A stretch of DNA of 64,000 bases from Aaosphaeria pasadenensis (GCA_022813625.1 JAKLMB010000015.1:682001-746000), one strand, 5' to 3'. Positions 1 through 13,445 are shown, counted from the first letter of the stretch. Translations and numbers: made by a program. The notes: a model not told the origin generated them from the letters alone.

Positions 1-3000
1 CAAATGCGATTCAAGCAAGCCAGCCCAGCGAACGCCATGGTTTAGTTGAGGGTATACGTACCGAGGCACGATTGTCGGGGCTAGTTCGATGGGGGAAGGG
101 AGAGGGGGGAAATACACGTGTACACACTGGGAGTTGGGTTACATATTTTTGTAAACGCGCGTTTCGAATGGCTTTGAGTGCTGCTGAAGTATTCGTAACA
201 ACCTGTCTCGAGATGGAAATAGAGGGCTAGTGTGGTCTATTTTTGTCTTCACTTTTTTTTTGAGATTCGGTGAGTGAAATGGTACACGATATGCGTTGCC
301 AATTGGCAACGAGCGTATGTTACGACTTGGTGTTGTCTATGAGATGAATGTTTGAGTGGAACAGGGACGCTTTTGGTGGTGATGGTGGTTAAGCAGCGTG
401 ATCGTCTGCGGGTAGAGCTTGGTTGCTTGGTATTCCAGCTACTGAACGGCCTCGTACAGTTCGGATTCGTATCAACGGTCTAAGAGGGCAGCATTCGGTC
501 CTTTCTGGTTAGCCGTTGTTACTTACTGTGCAATTGGAAATGTGAAGATCAATTGGACAGGTTTAAAGTATACATGGTGAGCAAATTCGAGAGATTACTT
601 ATTGTTCTTGTTGTTTGATCTCGTTCAAAGCCCAATGAGGTCGACCATACACCATCAATGCCTCTGATGATTTTTTCATCAAGCCTTCAAATCTCTTCCC
701 CCCTCTCTCGTGTTGATAATAAACTAAACACCAATAACTTCCCGTTTTTTCTCTTCTTGTCAAACAATTAAAAAGTCTATATAACGCCATCAGGTGGAAC
801 CCCTCCAACCCCTTAAAATGACGAACCACCTCGTAGCATCTCACCACAACTGGCCAAACCCCCGAAGAAGTCTCGACTCTCCTAGTTTCCTACCTACAAT
901 TCGAGCCTTTGACGTATCCCACCTACTAAACTAACACGCCCCGCTGAATTGGAAGCCTAGTGATGATAGAAGCAGTTACGCGGAGAACCATTCGTGATGG
1001 GGACGACGACGGTTTTCTTCCAAATACCACAGGTAATTAAACTAAGCTCCACCGCACGACGGACGACTATTTTAGGAAATGCTCATCCCCCCGCTTGGCC
1101 TTCTAGAACAGAACGCCAAGGGATAAGGTATGGCATATCGACCTATGGTATGGCGATCATGTTTTCTTTCTTTTCTGGTGGTGGACTTTGGTTATCGTGA
1201 TTACCTGCTTTGGGTACGAAGCTAAAAATGCGATAATGGCCCTCAATCGCCGATATCCTCCAGTTAGTTCCTCTTTCCTTTCTGACGAAGAAACACGATG
1301 GTTGAGAAATGTACATATATATCCACGTCGTGATTGGCGGATCTTGAAAATCCCCGCTTTGTAAGAATGAAGTTGAATGTGTAGTTAGCTACCTCGTATG
1401 TATACTACTGTACGTACATCTTGCTTAGCATACATCCTTTCTATGTAACCCTCACTTTCCCCTTCGTCTTCCCTCACCGCGTGGTTGATTCATAAGCATG
1501 CAGTATGCACCCTCATCCACGGCCAGCGTACGCGAGAGGATCGTAAGTCATGTAGTTACTGGAGAGAAAAACGAGCCTTCGTGCGTCTGGGATACGCTAG
1601 GGTAGCGAGGCATGTGTAGATGCAGAAGCGAACATGTACTTGTATACCTACCTGTCGTATTATACATGCCATGCCGCCTACAAAGCACGTCTGCTCCTGC
1701 CGCACTCGCTCCCGCTAACGAATACGTCCGTCGTCCCGTCGCTTGTGCCAGAGCCGAACGGTCCTAACGCAGGACGCCTGATGCTGTGGAAAAGCGAGCG
1801 CGGTTGGTTGTGTTTGTGGGTTAGGCGGTGGGAGTGACGTCTTGTATTGTATCTGTATTGTATGGTTGTGTACCCCAGGTTGGGATTCGCTTGTTTTGCT
1901 TCGATGGGGTTGTATATGGAGGGCACCGTTCTTGCTGCTATGAGAGGGGCTCGCGCCATCCGGTTGTCTTCGTTTTGGTTGGTGGGGTAGTGAGAGGGGG
2001 CGATTGTATCTGCGGCTTCAAGGCTTTATAATGTGAGGTCTTGATGTTTGTTATAGGTTCTTAGCTTCTTTTAGAATTAATTCGTCTTTAGTATGGATTG
2101 TAAAAAAGGCAAAATGCCCGGAATACGTCAAGCACGTAAGTTTGAATGAGTTGCCACAGAAGTGCATTTTGCTTTGAACGTTGGTGGTCCAGTTAAATTT
2201 CTGAATATCCGGTAGGGAGGATTGCATGTGGGGATATATGTTCATCGTGCATAAGTTGCAAGTTTGATACCGCCTTGCGCGTTTCGATGAATTGTCTATA
2301 GGCTTGCTGTGGTGTGTTTAAGATTCGGCCAGGAGTTGTCCAGATAGAAAGCTTCGTTGAATGAAGATGAAATTTGGGACTGGGACGAATGCCACCGCCA
2401 CGGTGAATTGACGAAGGGGTAAGTGAACGGCCGGAGGGCCTGTCTATCAGAAATCAAAATAGACGAGAATGCCGATTCAAGACACTATGATATCTGTATA
2501 TCTCGTTAACATGCTATGTTTCCCCCCCCAACATTGCCTTCTGGAACTGAAAAATAGGTTGCTTCTGACCATCGGACTGGAGATATATGCGCTGAAGCAA
2601 TCAGTAGATCCCTAGTGATTGCAATTAGATATACTACTATAGTCGCCTGTTGCTATAGTATTCCACTGCCTATGCCCTGAGGGTTAAACGTCATGTTCAG
2701 TTGCAGTAACCGAAAAAGATGCTACACTGCCGTAGAGATCTGCCGGGCGTTTGTAGAAGGCTCGATATCATAACTCGGTCACTTCGCGGGGATATAAAAC
2801 CCGGGATATAACGCAAGAATCTTGATATAATTGATTCTAGTGTTATCAGACTATACGGGGATTGTACGATAAGATTCGAGGACATGACGGCCATCCAGAA
2901 CAGATATATATTTCCTAAAAGTGGTTATGGCATGATTCTTCAATCGTGAGGAGCTAAACTCATCATATCAAAGCTATCATGACATCAACTTAACCGATGT

Positions 3001-3253
3001 TGAAGATGTGATTCCTCTGCTTTTTAATATTTCCTCGCAAGCTCTCCCCAATTGGTTACGAGACCTTCCGTAAAGGGCAACTTAACCTTACTACATTGGG
3101 TTAGCAGAAACCTCGGTTGCGCGCAGGGCAAGAGCATGTGAATGATGGTCAAGCAAGTCCCTGACGTATCTAATCACCAGTTCGTGTCAACCTTCTTTCG
3201 ACCTCACTGTGATGCAATCTTTGCCCACCTCGACGCACTGAGTGAGTACAGCC
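1..3253. other. Intergenic, no supported gene
   Basis: Only short overlapping frames without recognisable domains occur here. The stretch from about 2450 to 3000 is more AT-rich than its surroundings and could be old mutated repeat DNA, but I cannot match it to an element. No promoter or RNA gene could be supported. Confidence 0.6.
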
Positions 3254-5074
3254 ATGCCGGGATCTTCACGCCTGCCTGTCAGTCTCCGCGAGACATTCAA
3301 TGCGCGGAGGAGCTCTCCACGCGGACAGCTCGTCGCCCTCAATGTCGATGTGTATGTTTTCCACGCCCCATGGAGCATTAATTATCCCCGGGCCAGATAC
3401 TAACTGAGGTCGCTACAGTCTGCGAAACATAATCTTCATCCTCTTCCTGCTCCGCTGGACGCGCAAACTTTTCTACCAGCTCAAGGGCCGCGGCATCACC
3501 GGTTCTGTCGCCGACATCTACACCAACACCCGCCGCGTTCTTTATGGCATCTTTCTCGGTCTTCCTGGTGTGCGCACCAAGGTGCAAACACAAGTTGCCG
3601 AAACGATTTTGAAGTTGGAGCGAAAATTGGTGCCCTCTGGACCCGGTGTCGAGAGGACAGTTGCTCTCCCTGCGGAAGGATGGTCGGCAGAGCAGGTCCG
3701 CAAGGCATTGGAGGATCTGGAGAATATGGAGCACACCAGGTGGGAAGATGGCAGGGTCAGTGGCGCAGTTTATCATGGAGGTGATGAACTCATCAAATTA
3801 CAAACGGAGGCATTTGGCAAATTCACCGTCTCGAACCCGATTCATCCGGATGTCTTCCCTGGCGTCAGGAAGATGGAGGCAGAGATCGTCGCAATGGTAT
3901 GAGCTCCGCCAGTCAGTCGAAAGCTGTGATATCTAACACTTCTTAGGTCTTGTCACTTTTCAGTGCCCCCGATGGCGCTGTAGGTGTCACCACCAGTGGT
4001 GGTACTGAGTCTATCTTGATGGCCTGCTTGAGCGCACGCAACAAAGCCTACCAGGAGCGTGGCGTGACCGAACCTGAGATGATTCTCCCAGAAACCGCAC
4101 ATACGGCCTTCCGCAAGGCAGGCGAGTACTTCAAGATCAAGATTCACCTCGTATCATGCAAAGCACCTTCGTACAAGGTCCACCTTCAATCTGTCTCGCG
4201 CCTTATCAACCCCAACACCATTCTCCTTGTAGGCTCGGCACCAAATTTCCCTCATGGTATCATCGATGATATCTCCGGTCTCTCACGCCTCGCACACAAG
4301 AAGAAGATCCCTCTTCACGTTGACTGCTGCCTCGGCTCGTTCCTGATTCCTTTGCTTGCGAAGGCGGGCTTCGAGTCCGAAACTTTCGACTTCAAACTCA
4401 AGGGCGTCACTAGCATCTCTTGCGACACCCACAAGTATGGCTTTGCCCCTAAGGGCAACAGTACAGTTCTCTACCGATCAGACGAGTACCGCAAATACCA
4501 GTACTTCATCTCTCCCGATTGGTCTGGTGGCGTGTATGCGTCGCCTAGCATTGCCGGATCCCGACCAGGCGCGCTCATTGCCGGTTGCTGGGCCTCTCTT
4601 GTCAAGCAGGGCGAAAACGGCTACATTGACGCATGCCACAAGATTGTTGGTACTATGAAGAAGATCGAGTCTGCCATCCGCGAGAACCACTCTCTGTCTA
4701 CTGACTTGAGGATCATTGGCCGCCCCTTGGTCTCCGTTGTTGCCTTCCACTCCCCAACGATCAACATCTACGACGTCGCGGACGCCATGGGTGAGAAGGG
4801 ATGGCATCTGAACGCGCTGCAAAGCCCGCCAGCTATCCACATTGCGGTCACGCTGCCAATCGTCGCAGCAGTTGACCAATTGATTGCTGACTTGGTAGAA
4901 GTCGTCGAGGATGTCAAGGATAAGGAGAGGAAGAGGATCGCAGAGGGTAAGGGAGCGAAGGGCCAGGCCATGGGAGATTCTGCTGCGCTATACGGTGTTG
5001 CAGGAAGCTTACCCAACAAGAGTGTTGTCGTGGACCTAGCCAAGGGGTTCTTGGATACGTTGTACAAAGCTTAG
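3254..5074 (+). CDS. DPL1: Sphingosine-1-phosphate lyase
   Basis: PLP-dependent lyase of the ER membrane that cleaves phosphorylated sphingoid bases into phosphoethanolamine and a fatty aldehyde, the exit step of sphingolipid catabolism. I join three exons: 3254-3351, 3419-3896 and 3947-5074, with introns GTATGT..CAG and GTATGA..TAG. The phases close to a 567-aa protein. A hydrophobic stretch starting near residue 34 (LRNIIFILFLLRW) is the expected N-terminal membrane anchor. The group II decarboxylase fold follows, with TTSGGTESI near 206-214 (phosphate loop), HVDCCLGSF near 316-324, and the Schiff-base lysine in CDTHKYGFAPKG (K355). Length and order match the yeast and human enzymes. The ATG at 3254 is the first in frame giving a family-like N-terminus; exon 1 is the least certain part. 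Its 3' end faces the uL16m gene 182 bp away. Confidence 0.95.
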
Positions 5075-5255
5075 AATACATATTCATATGGGGCAAGGAG
5101 TGAGATAGTCGTAGTTTGATAGCGTTCGTTCGTCTCCCGAAATACATTTAACATCGATCAATCATTTTGTAGCGTACGTGATGCCAATGATACATTGCTA
5201 TGATGAACAGGATTTACAGGTGTCTTTTTACGACACAGATTGGTATAGTGTACAA

Positions 5256-6174
5256 TTATGAGGGAGTGCTTGAGGGGAGGCTTGCAGCTGTTTCCTCCAA
5301 AGGCAGCTTCTTCCTGGGCCGCCTCAAGTCTGCCTCTGTGACGCCATTCACTCCAACCTTGGTGATTCCCATGACTGGTGGATCGCCCTTCCTAACGAAT
5401 TCATAAAGACCTATTGTATCAAGTATTAGCTTCGTTCCAATACACCCATCTTGGAAGACAGTCCGGTTTGCTGATAGACGATATGAACTTACCGGGCAAC
5501 TTATTTCCAGCCAACCTAAAAGCATCCTTGACAACCTGCTCGTGCAAATCGCCCTTGATCTCAAACAAAATCTTACTAACAGCCACCCTGCTAGCCCAAT
5601 GGTCGAAACTTCCCTTTCCCTTACCCATACGGCTCTCATTTCCACTCGTATAGACACCAATATCCGCCGCAATCCTCGTATAGAACCTAAACTTCATACC
5701 ACGGAGGCGCTTCTTGATGGTCTCCTCCGCGATCTTGAGCTGCTGTGAGGAGATGCGGCGGTCGTGGTCGCGCATGCGGAGGCCGTAGTCGCCCCAGATG
5801 ACGGTCGTTCCGCGCATGCTGCCGCCGGTGGGCACGCGGCATCGTCCTTTGCGGGACTTGCTGGACTCGCCGGTCTTGGGGATCAGCCAGTTGGCGTGGG
5901 ACGGCGTGCTGGAGAAGAATCGTGGGGTGGTGGTCTTGAGGGATGGTACGAGGAATGAGGGGATGTTCGGTTGGTTGAGTACTGTTGAATTTGGTTAGTT
6001 TCTTATAGATCCCAAATATTTGCATTTTGTAATTGTCTGAAGAATTGACACCGCCGCCTTGTCCTAAAGTCGTAGGTAGATAAGATGAGATTGAATTGGT
6101 GAATAATCGTGTGATGCAGCAGGGCGTGGTGGAATGGAACACATACGTCGCGGTCTCGATGCCGACAATGACAT
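5256..6174 (-). CDS. MRPL16: Mitochondrial large-subunit ribosomal protein uL16m
   Basis: Component of the mitochondrial 54S subunit, homologue of bacterial L16, located near the peptidyl-transferase centre and the central protuberance. Reading the minus strand, exons are 6174-6147, 5981-5493 and 5410-5256. Phases close to 223 aa. The short first exon (MSLSASRPR) plus basic, Ser/Thr-rich residues up to about 45 looks like a mitochondrial presequence. The L16 core follows, with RGTTVIWGDYGLRMRDHDRR, RFYTRIAADIGVYTSG and a GKGKGSFDHWASRV segment that corresponds to the conserved G-rich loop. The C-terminus is short and charged. The promoter is shared head-to-head with RFC1. Confidence 0.93.
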
Positions 6175-6542
6175 TTGACTTAATTGAGTCACCAGACTCG
6201 GTTGTATCCTGGGTGGCGGCATGGTGCTGTCGTTGGAATGCCGTGACAGCAAGAAAGCATCACGAACCTCGAGTTGAAGTCGGAAGTTTCGTGCCAAGAG
6301 GTGTGGCTGCAATATGTGGCTGATGATCCGCTAAAACGGAAGTGACATAGCGCGCTTCTCGTTGCCTAAGTGCTTTACGCGGTTTCCGTCATAGAAGCGC
6401 GTCGCGCACGCCTTGCCCCCTCAGTACTTGTCCATCTTGCTGCCTCGACCCTTTTTACACGACAACCGCACTGGATCTGACTACGACTACGAGAACATTC
6501 CAATTGTTATATTGTATGGTTCAGTGTTGACTTGTGTACGAC
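6175..6542. promoter_or_regulatory. Divergent promoter between uL16m and RFC1 with two MCB-like sites
   Basis: This 368-bp segment separates the two start codons. It contains ACGCGG on the plus strand at 6377-6382 and ACGCGC on the minus strand, complementary to 6397-6402. Both match the ACGCGN core bound by MBF-type G1/S factors in yeasts. RFC1 is a classical G1/S target elsewhere, so the placement is sensible, but the motif is short and the assignment is inference. Confidence 0.4.
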
Positions 6543-9500
6543 ATGCCGGCGGACATCAGGAGTTTCTTCGGCGGAGGTGCTGCAGCGATTAAAGCTTCGC
6601 AGAGTAAAGCTTTACAGGAAAGCCAGGAAAAAGATGAGGTATGGACATGTCATATTTCTACCGTCCCTCGACAGCATATCATTTTCTGGAAGTACTTAAA
6701 ACTACAATTCAAAAGCCATGAATATCATTGCCTTACAACGAATAACACTGGCTCTCTTCACACTTTTATCGTTCAACTAGTGCACGGCATCATCTGAACT
6801 ACTCCTCAATCCAATCAACACTGCATAGCCATCTGCCCCCGGCGCTCCATTATAGCCAGACAAGGATGTGCCTTTGGTTCTGGGACGAGACTATGAATTA
6901 GAACTTGAAGAGCTAACAGACCGTCGCAGAAGACACCACCAAAGAAGCAAGCACCTAAGAGGGCTGGCCGAGCAAGCAGAGTGGTTATGGACAGCGAGTC
7001 AGAAGAAGAAGTCAAGTGAGTGAGAGATATCCACCATTACAAGACTCGATCTAATTCGAGTGATAGACCGAAGAAAGCAACTCCCAAGAAGCCTCCACCG
7101 AAAAAAGCCAAACGTGAACCTACTCCCGAACCCGTACTCGAAGAAACCACCACATCCGAATTCTTCGGCAGCAAGAAAAAGCCCAAGCGCTCCGAGCCCG
7201 TGAAGACAAGACCAGTCGATTCTACACCAAAGGCTACACCAAAATCTACCCCGAAGAAGTCCACACCAGCGAAAGCAAACGGGATGAATACCAAAGTAGC
7301 TACACCTGCTACCAACGGTAGGAGCTCCACGCGAGGAAGGAAGCCTGTCACATATGCGGAAAGAGACGACGATGACGATTTCCCCGATGACGATCTTGAC
7401 GGAGCTGATGATATTTTTGGTGACAACTTCAAGCGCAACGGCAAGAAAGACGACTACGCAGAGAGCGATCAAAGTGATGATGACATGCCCATTGCCTTGC
7501 CACACCGCGGAACCCCTGCAAAACCTACCAAACATCAAAAGAAAGCTCGAGATGACGATGACTTCGACCCGGAAGAGGAGGATGTGGATATGAAGGATGT
7601 AGATCAAGAAGATGACCTGGCAGAGCTAGAAGAAGAACCAGTCACCAAGGGCAGATCGAAGACTGCTGGTCGAAAGCGCAAGACGCCGGAGTTCGACGAC
7701 GACGATGATGAAGAGGATGAAGAAGACGTGCCAAAGAAAGGCCGAGCAAAGAAGCCAGCCGCTGCGAAAAAGTCGCCGGTCAAGAAAAAGGCAAAGAAGG
7801 ACGATGCACCGGAAGATGATAAAGTGCAAGATATCTACGACAGCATCGACTTAGTCAGGCCCCCAACTCCTCCACCAAAAGATCCAGATGGTGCAAAGTT
7901 CAATTGGAGAGCAAATACAGGACGTGCCGATGCAGGCCCAAGCGGGGGATCTACTGATGACATGCCTTCTGGTAATCCAACATGTCTTGCAGGCTTGTCC
8001 TTCGTGTTCACTGGCATCCTAGAGAAATGGGGGCGTCCCGAAGCTCAAGAACTCGTCAAGCGGCACGGGGGCAAAGTCGTCGGTGCCCCAAGTAAGAAAA
8101 CTAGCTTTGTTGTCCTAGGCTCAGACGCCGGACCCAGTAAACTCAGAAAGATCCAGGAATTTAGTCTCAAGACCATCAATGAAGATGGCCTCTCACAGCT
8201 CATCACACGACTATCAGCTAGTGGGCACGCAGGCGACTCGAAAGCACAAGCTGCACATAAAGAGAAGGAGAAGAAGGAACAAGAGAAGATTGAAAAGGCC
8301 GCTGCAGAGATGGAGGCAGAGGAGAAGCGTCGCCTGAAGGCAGAAAAGGCCGCACAAGCTGCAGCGAGCAGCAAAGGCGCAACGGGTGCTGCGTCGTCAG
8401 CAGCTAAGAAGAAATCCGATCCTTTAGTCGAAGACCGCTTATGGACTACCAAATATGCTCCGACCAGCCTTGCTCAAATCTGCGGTAATAAAGCTACAGT
8501 CGAAAAGCTCCAGCGCTGGCTACAAAGATTCCCTAAAAGCCAAAAAACCGGTTTCAAGCTTGCTGGTCCCGATGGCAGTGGGGTCTTCAGAGCTGTGATG
8601 CTACATGGGCCTCCAGGTATCGGAAAGACTACAGCAGCACATCTTGTTGCCAAGATGGAAGGTTACGATATCGTTGAAAGCAACGCCAGTGATACACGTA
8701 GCAAGAAGTTGGTGGAAGAGGGTCTACGAGGCGTACTAAGCACAACATCCTTGCATGGGTACTTTTCTGGCGATGGCAAGCAAGTCGAGAAGTCGAAAAA
8801 GAAACTTGTCTTGATCATGGATGAAGTCGATGGCATGTCTGCAGGAGACAGAGGCGGTGTGGGAGCTCTCGCCGCAGTGTGCAAGAAGTCGGACGTGCCA
8901 ATGATACTGATCTGTAATGAACGAAGACAGCCAAAGATGAAACCCTTCGACTTCGTAACATTCGATCTACCCTTCCGACGACCTACCGTGGATCAAATCC
9001 GGTCTCGCATCATGACGATAGCCTTCCGCGAGGGACTGAAAATGCCGGCACCTGTCGTCAATGCGCTCATCGAGGGCAGCCGTGCCGACATACGACAAGT
9101 TGTCAATATGATATCAACCGCAAAGATGGATCAAGAAATTATGGACTTCGATAAGGGGAAGCAGATGTCAAAGTCATGGGAGAAACATGTGATCTTGAAG
9201 CCCTGGGATATTACACAAAAGATCCTGGGTGGAGGCATGTTTGCTGCGAGCAGCAAAGCTACTCTGAATGAGAAGATTGAGCTCTATTTCAACGACCACG
9301 AGTTCAGCCCTCTCATGTTACAAGAGAACTACCTCGGGACCAACCCTATTCGTGCTTCGAGTTACGCCGGTAAGGAGCACAATTTGAAGCTCCTGGAACT
9401 CACATCCGAGGCTGCGGACAGCATTAGTGACGGCGATCTCGTGGATCGAATGATCCATGGCTCACAACAACACTGGAGCCTCATGCCCACACATGCTGTT

Positions 9501-10271
9501 TTCAGCTTCGTGAGGCCTGCCAGCTTTGTTTCAGGTAGCCTGGCTGGTCATCAGACACGATTCACGTCTTGGCTCGGCAAGAATAGCAATCAGCAAAAGT
9601 TGACACGCATGGTAAAAGAAATCCAGTCTCACATGCGATTGCGATCCTCCGGCGATAGACACGAAGTTCGTCAACAATATGTTCCAATATTCTGGGCACA
9701 GCTTGTCAAGAAACTAGAGGAAGAGGGCAAAGAAGCTGTTCCAGAAATCATAGACCTCCTGGACAGCTACTTCTTGACGAAGGAAGACTTTGATGCCATT
9801 ATGGAACTAGGTGTTGGGCCAATGGACCAGGACAAGGTCAAAATAGACACGCAAGCCAAAGCGACCTTCACGAGGCTGTAAGTGACGATGGGTTCGCAAC
9901 CAATATCACAAGCTGACAGATGAAACAGATATAATAAGCAAACGCACCCTCTTCCCTTCATGAAAGCTAGCAACGTGGTTGCACCAAAGAGCTCAACAAA
10001 GGTGAAGCCCGATTTGGAAGAAGCCATTGATGAATCGGACGATGGTGAAGTTATAGAAGAAGCGAAGGACGACGATGAAGAAACGGACTTGTCCAAGGAC
10101 AAGTATGTGAAACAGCCCAAAAAGAAGTCTGCTGCAAAGAAGGCGCAGCCACAGAAGCCTCGAGGCAAAAAGCGGGCTGCTTCTGATGAGGACGACGAGA
10201 GTGCGGAAGATGTCAAGCCCAAGGGTCGTGGAAAGGCCAAAGCTGCAGCCAGCAAGGGACGCAAAAAGTGA
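6543..10271 (+). CDS. RFC1: Replication factor C large subunit
   Basis: Largest subunit of the RFC clamp loader, which opens PCNA and places it on primer-template DNA. Four exons, 6543-6638, 6930-7015, 7061-9877 and 9929-10271, join in phase to 1113 aa. Residues 1-10 (MPADIRSFFG) form the typical N-terminal PCNA-interacting type motif. A long acidic/lysine-rich disordered region with several basic NLS-like clusters runs to about 360. A BRCT domain occupies about 367-445, then a charged helix. The AAA+ module follows, with Walker A GPPGIGKTT at 577-585, Walker B LIMDEVDG at 645-652 and the RFC1 C-terminal collar helices up to about 1000. The tail is acidic then basic (nuclear). Intron 2 is only 45 nt. 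The start ATG is followed directly by the PIP-like motif, which supports it over an upstream non-ATG extension. Confidence 0.96.
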
Positions 10272-10774
10272 GCACGGAGTGCTATCTGTGCCGGACAATT
10301 GGATGAGCTAGATTCCTATTAGCATTTGCATGTTTTTACTAGACTTCACTGATGGTTTATCCAGCATTTCAATGGGAATTGCAAAGGGTACGCTCTTTTG
10401 GGAATATTCACATCTCATGGCTGCTTATGCGTAGTAGCCTCAATGAACATACTATTCTCTTTGATGGTCTTCAAGCTCTACTTGATTCGCTCATTTGTCG
10501 TTTCAGCCTCTGAAAAATTCCGTGTGCGTGTGAATAGACCCTGGATGCTGTACTGCTGACGATAGAAACAAGAGAGGTACAATACAATATCAAGGTCTCC
10601 GATCTGTTTACTATTATCACTGTCTTTTCCAGACGGTTACTGGGGATCCAGGCAGCCAACGAGCTAGTGGCCCTGATGTTGTGAGTATATTTTTCCCACT
10701 TCTCTCACTTACTCTCTCTCACCTTTCCACCCACAACCCCTCACATCCGCTGCTTTCGCGCCCTTCAAAAGGCC
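10272..10774. other. Intergenic, RFC1 3' flank and promoter of next gene
   Basis: No open frame of interest. A CT-rich stretch (about 10695-10740) lies just before the next start codon, as is common near fungal transcription start sites. Confidence 0.5.
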
Positions 10775-12730
10775 ATGTTTCGCTCACATTCAAGCAGTTC
10801 CGAGTCCCAGAGCGGCGATGAATCCAGGAGGGATTTCTCAACATCGCGCCGCGGCCGCCGCCGATACCGAAACATGACGCCCGAACGTCCGGCGGAGAAT
10901 TTGCCCACAGAGCAAAACAACGTCCCGCGTATCTCAACCTTCAACCCCGTCGGCGAGGCACCCAGCACTCCGCCACCTACACTATCTGAGAACTATCAGC
11001 AAGCTCGTGATAATCACGATCACCCTGATCTAGAATTTCAGGGTTCAGCAGCGGGAAGTTCCTTCAGCAGCGAAGCTTCGCGCAGTCCCCAGGCGCGCAG
11101 CCTATCACTTGGACAGAGCGAGACTGACACTCCAACCCAGCAGATTGCTATTCCACAGCATCTTCGCCGCTCTCCGTTCATGACAGACCTACGAGGCAGT
11201 GCTGCTTCATTGAGACTCTCGGATCTGAATTCGTATGCGAGCAGCAGCAACGCCACGACCGAAATTAGATTCCCATTGCCGCAGCCAAACACTAGGGAAG
11301 TCAACCCCAACGATGACGCAGGCTTCGTACGCCCCGAACCGCAAGAAGCGTCTGAAGATGGCAGTACGCCTGGCGGCTCGGTTGAGGGCATCTATGTTGT
11401 CGACGAGGAGCGCATCAGGCGTTGGAGACTTACCGCCTCGGTACTCCCTCAAGGAAACATTCCTAGCCCACTTAGCCCAAGGCCCTTCAACCAACAAGAG
11501 TTGTCATCTATGGGTATGTCCGTCTATGGTTCCTCGAGTGACGACAGCAGCAGCACCGAGGGTTATGTCCCAGGGATGAGTGAGGAACTGTTCGGTTTTG
11601 AAGCTGGTCCTTCGTACATGCCTTTGTCTCAAATGCACATGCTTCAAGAAGCTTCACGAAACTTCAAAGCACAGGAAGGGCAGTCCAAATCACAAATTTT
11701 TCAGAAGGTCAACAAGAATAATACTGATGAGCTTGGTCACGCCACGAACAGCTCCCCTGACAAGAAAGGTGAAAGTAAGGGCAGAGATCGCTCAGATACT
11801 GTCAAGGTATGTTGTAACCATCCCAGTGACGATAGACATCATCTCACATATCCATAGCCAAAACCCCCGCCACTGTTCATTCCTCCTACACACGCAGCAG
11901 ACGATCACGGGCAGCAACCTCAGCTAGGGCCCTCCCCCGACCTACAGACCTATACTACTGAAGGCTTGGTTCGCATCCTGCAATCCATGTATGTGCCCGC
12001 CGCAGTTCCCTCTCTGGTCACCGATGCCCTTCCCTCGCCAGAGTTCCTTATCAATCTCTCCAACCCCAGCACACCCGTTGGCCTGGAAGCTCATCAGCGG
12101 GCACTCGCTTCACCGAACGGCATACAAGTCACAACGAAAGATCGCAACTACATAGCTTTCTTCATTGACACCCTCATCAAAGACTCGCAGAAAATCAGAA
12201 AGGAGATCGAAGCCCTTGAAGAAGAAGTGGACGACAAGGAAGTTGAGAAAGCCAACATGCAGGGCGACATCACGTTCTACTACTCCCAGAGCACACAGTA
12301 TCTCAAGAAGAAGGAGGTCCTAGAGAGATTGGTAGCGTACATGTACGCCTACGTGGTTCCCAACATGAAGCAAAGCGTCATCACCGTAGCAGGCGACTGG
12401 GCAATCGATATCTTGGAGATCTATCAACGGCTTGGAAAGACGACCGAGATTCCTCCACCTGGCTCCCGTGGCAACACTGCGGAATGCAACGAAGAAGACG
12501 AGCCCGAGAAGATTGAGAGGATACATAAAAAGAATCGAGAAGCCCCCAAGATATATGTCGATGAGCAGGATCGAGAACCCGAAGAGGTTGAGGAAGTTCC
12601 TCCGAAACTCGTGCTAGCAGAAATGAAGGTACGCCTGAAGAAAAGCGAGTTCACTGCGGCTTATTGGAGGTCCCGCGCCATGGCTGCCGAGCAGTTCATC
12701 GCCCTCGCACAAGCAAACGATAGGCAGTGA
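10775..12730 (+). CDS. Unrecognised 634-aa protein: disordered N-terminus, coiled-coil C-terminus
   Basis: Two exons, 10775-11806 and 11858-12730, are joined across a 51-nt intron (GTATGT..TAG) in phase 0. The first 350 residues are rich in Ser, Pro, Gln and Arg and predicted by eye to be disordered, with an RRGRRRYR basic cluster near residue 26 that could act as an NLS. After the intron there is a compact hydrophobic-plus-helical part. It begins around PDLQTYTTEGLVRILQSM, continues through EEEVDDKEVEKANMQGD and a Tyr-rich helix (YLKKKEVLERLVAYMYAY), and ends in a short helical segment rich in Ala. I do not recognise the family. It is the first and largest of four same-strand genes with an intron near the boundary between a basic/disordered part and a helical part. 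The start ATG is the first in the frame. Confidence 0.8.
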
Positions 12731-13445
12731 GCGAAAGTCTGGTTGACAATGGCTCACTTACATGACTGGCTGATTATACGATAATGATTACGACGATGGG
12801 ATGCTTCTATGATTATGATTACGACAATGGGCTGGTTTGATGATAATGATTACGACTTTGGGCTGGCTTGGTGATGGCGTTTATGACTTTGGGCTGGTTC
12901 TATGCACACCTTTGGGATAAGGTTTGCTGGCTTTGTCGGTTGGACAGTGTTTTCAGGGTGAATGTATACAGTCGAGGCTCTTGCATTCATGATCACTGTA
13001 CCAGGCTTAGTAAATGCCAAACAGACCCAGATAATGGATTAAAATTCTTGTAACTCTTCTCCTTCCTCATGTGCATGCAAGTGAACAACATCATACATTC
13101 TCACTTTCGACATCTGTCGAACGATGGAACCCTTCAGATCAATGTCTGTATCCCCGCTTGTCGCGTTCTCACGTGTGAGTGTAATTTTGATAACCCTCTC
13201 GATTTGATTTCTTCCTACATCATATATAGGATCACCTACTAGTCTGCCTCCTTCACTTCTCTCACATTCAAAAGTCGCCCCACGCATGGCAGCTACATTT
13301 GCCACCCTTCTTCCCCAAAAGTAGCGTCGCCCGTTCATCTTCTTGGTATAACGCTTGGGACAAGTACATTCTTCAAGAAGAGCTTCACATAGGACATAGG
13401 GTTCTTACAAACAACCACCTCCCATCTGCCAACACACAAGGCACA
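12731..13445. other. Intergenic with minisatellite
   Basis: Apart from the tandem repeat at 12783-12900, I see no gene. The segment 13240-13440 directly precedes the next start codon and presumably holds its promoter. Confidence 0.5.
12783..12900. repeat. Imperfect ~31-bp minisatellite
   Basis: About four imperfect units built on ATGATTACGACNNTGGGCTGG follow each other just after the stop codon of the preceding gene. The units differ mainly in the bases after TACGAC and by small length changes. It lies in the probable 3' UTR. Confidence 0.75.

Noticed and set aside
2450..3000. Possible retrotransposon remnant
   Set aside because: AT-rich and slightly repeat-like, but no reverse-transcriptase, integrase or LTR feature could be found.
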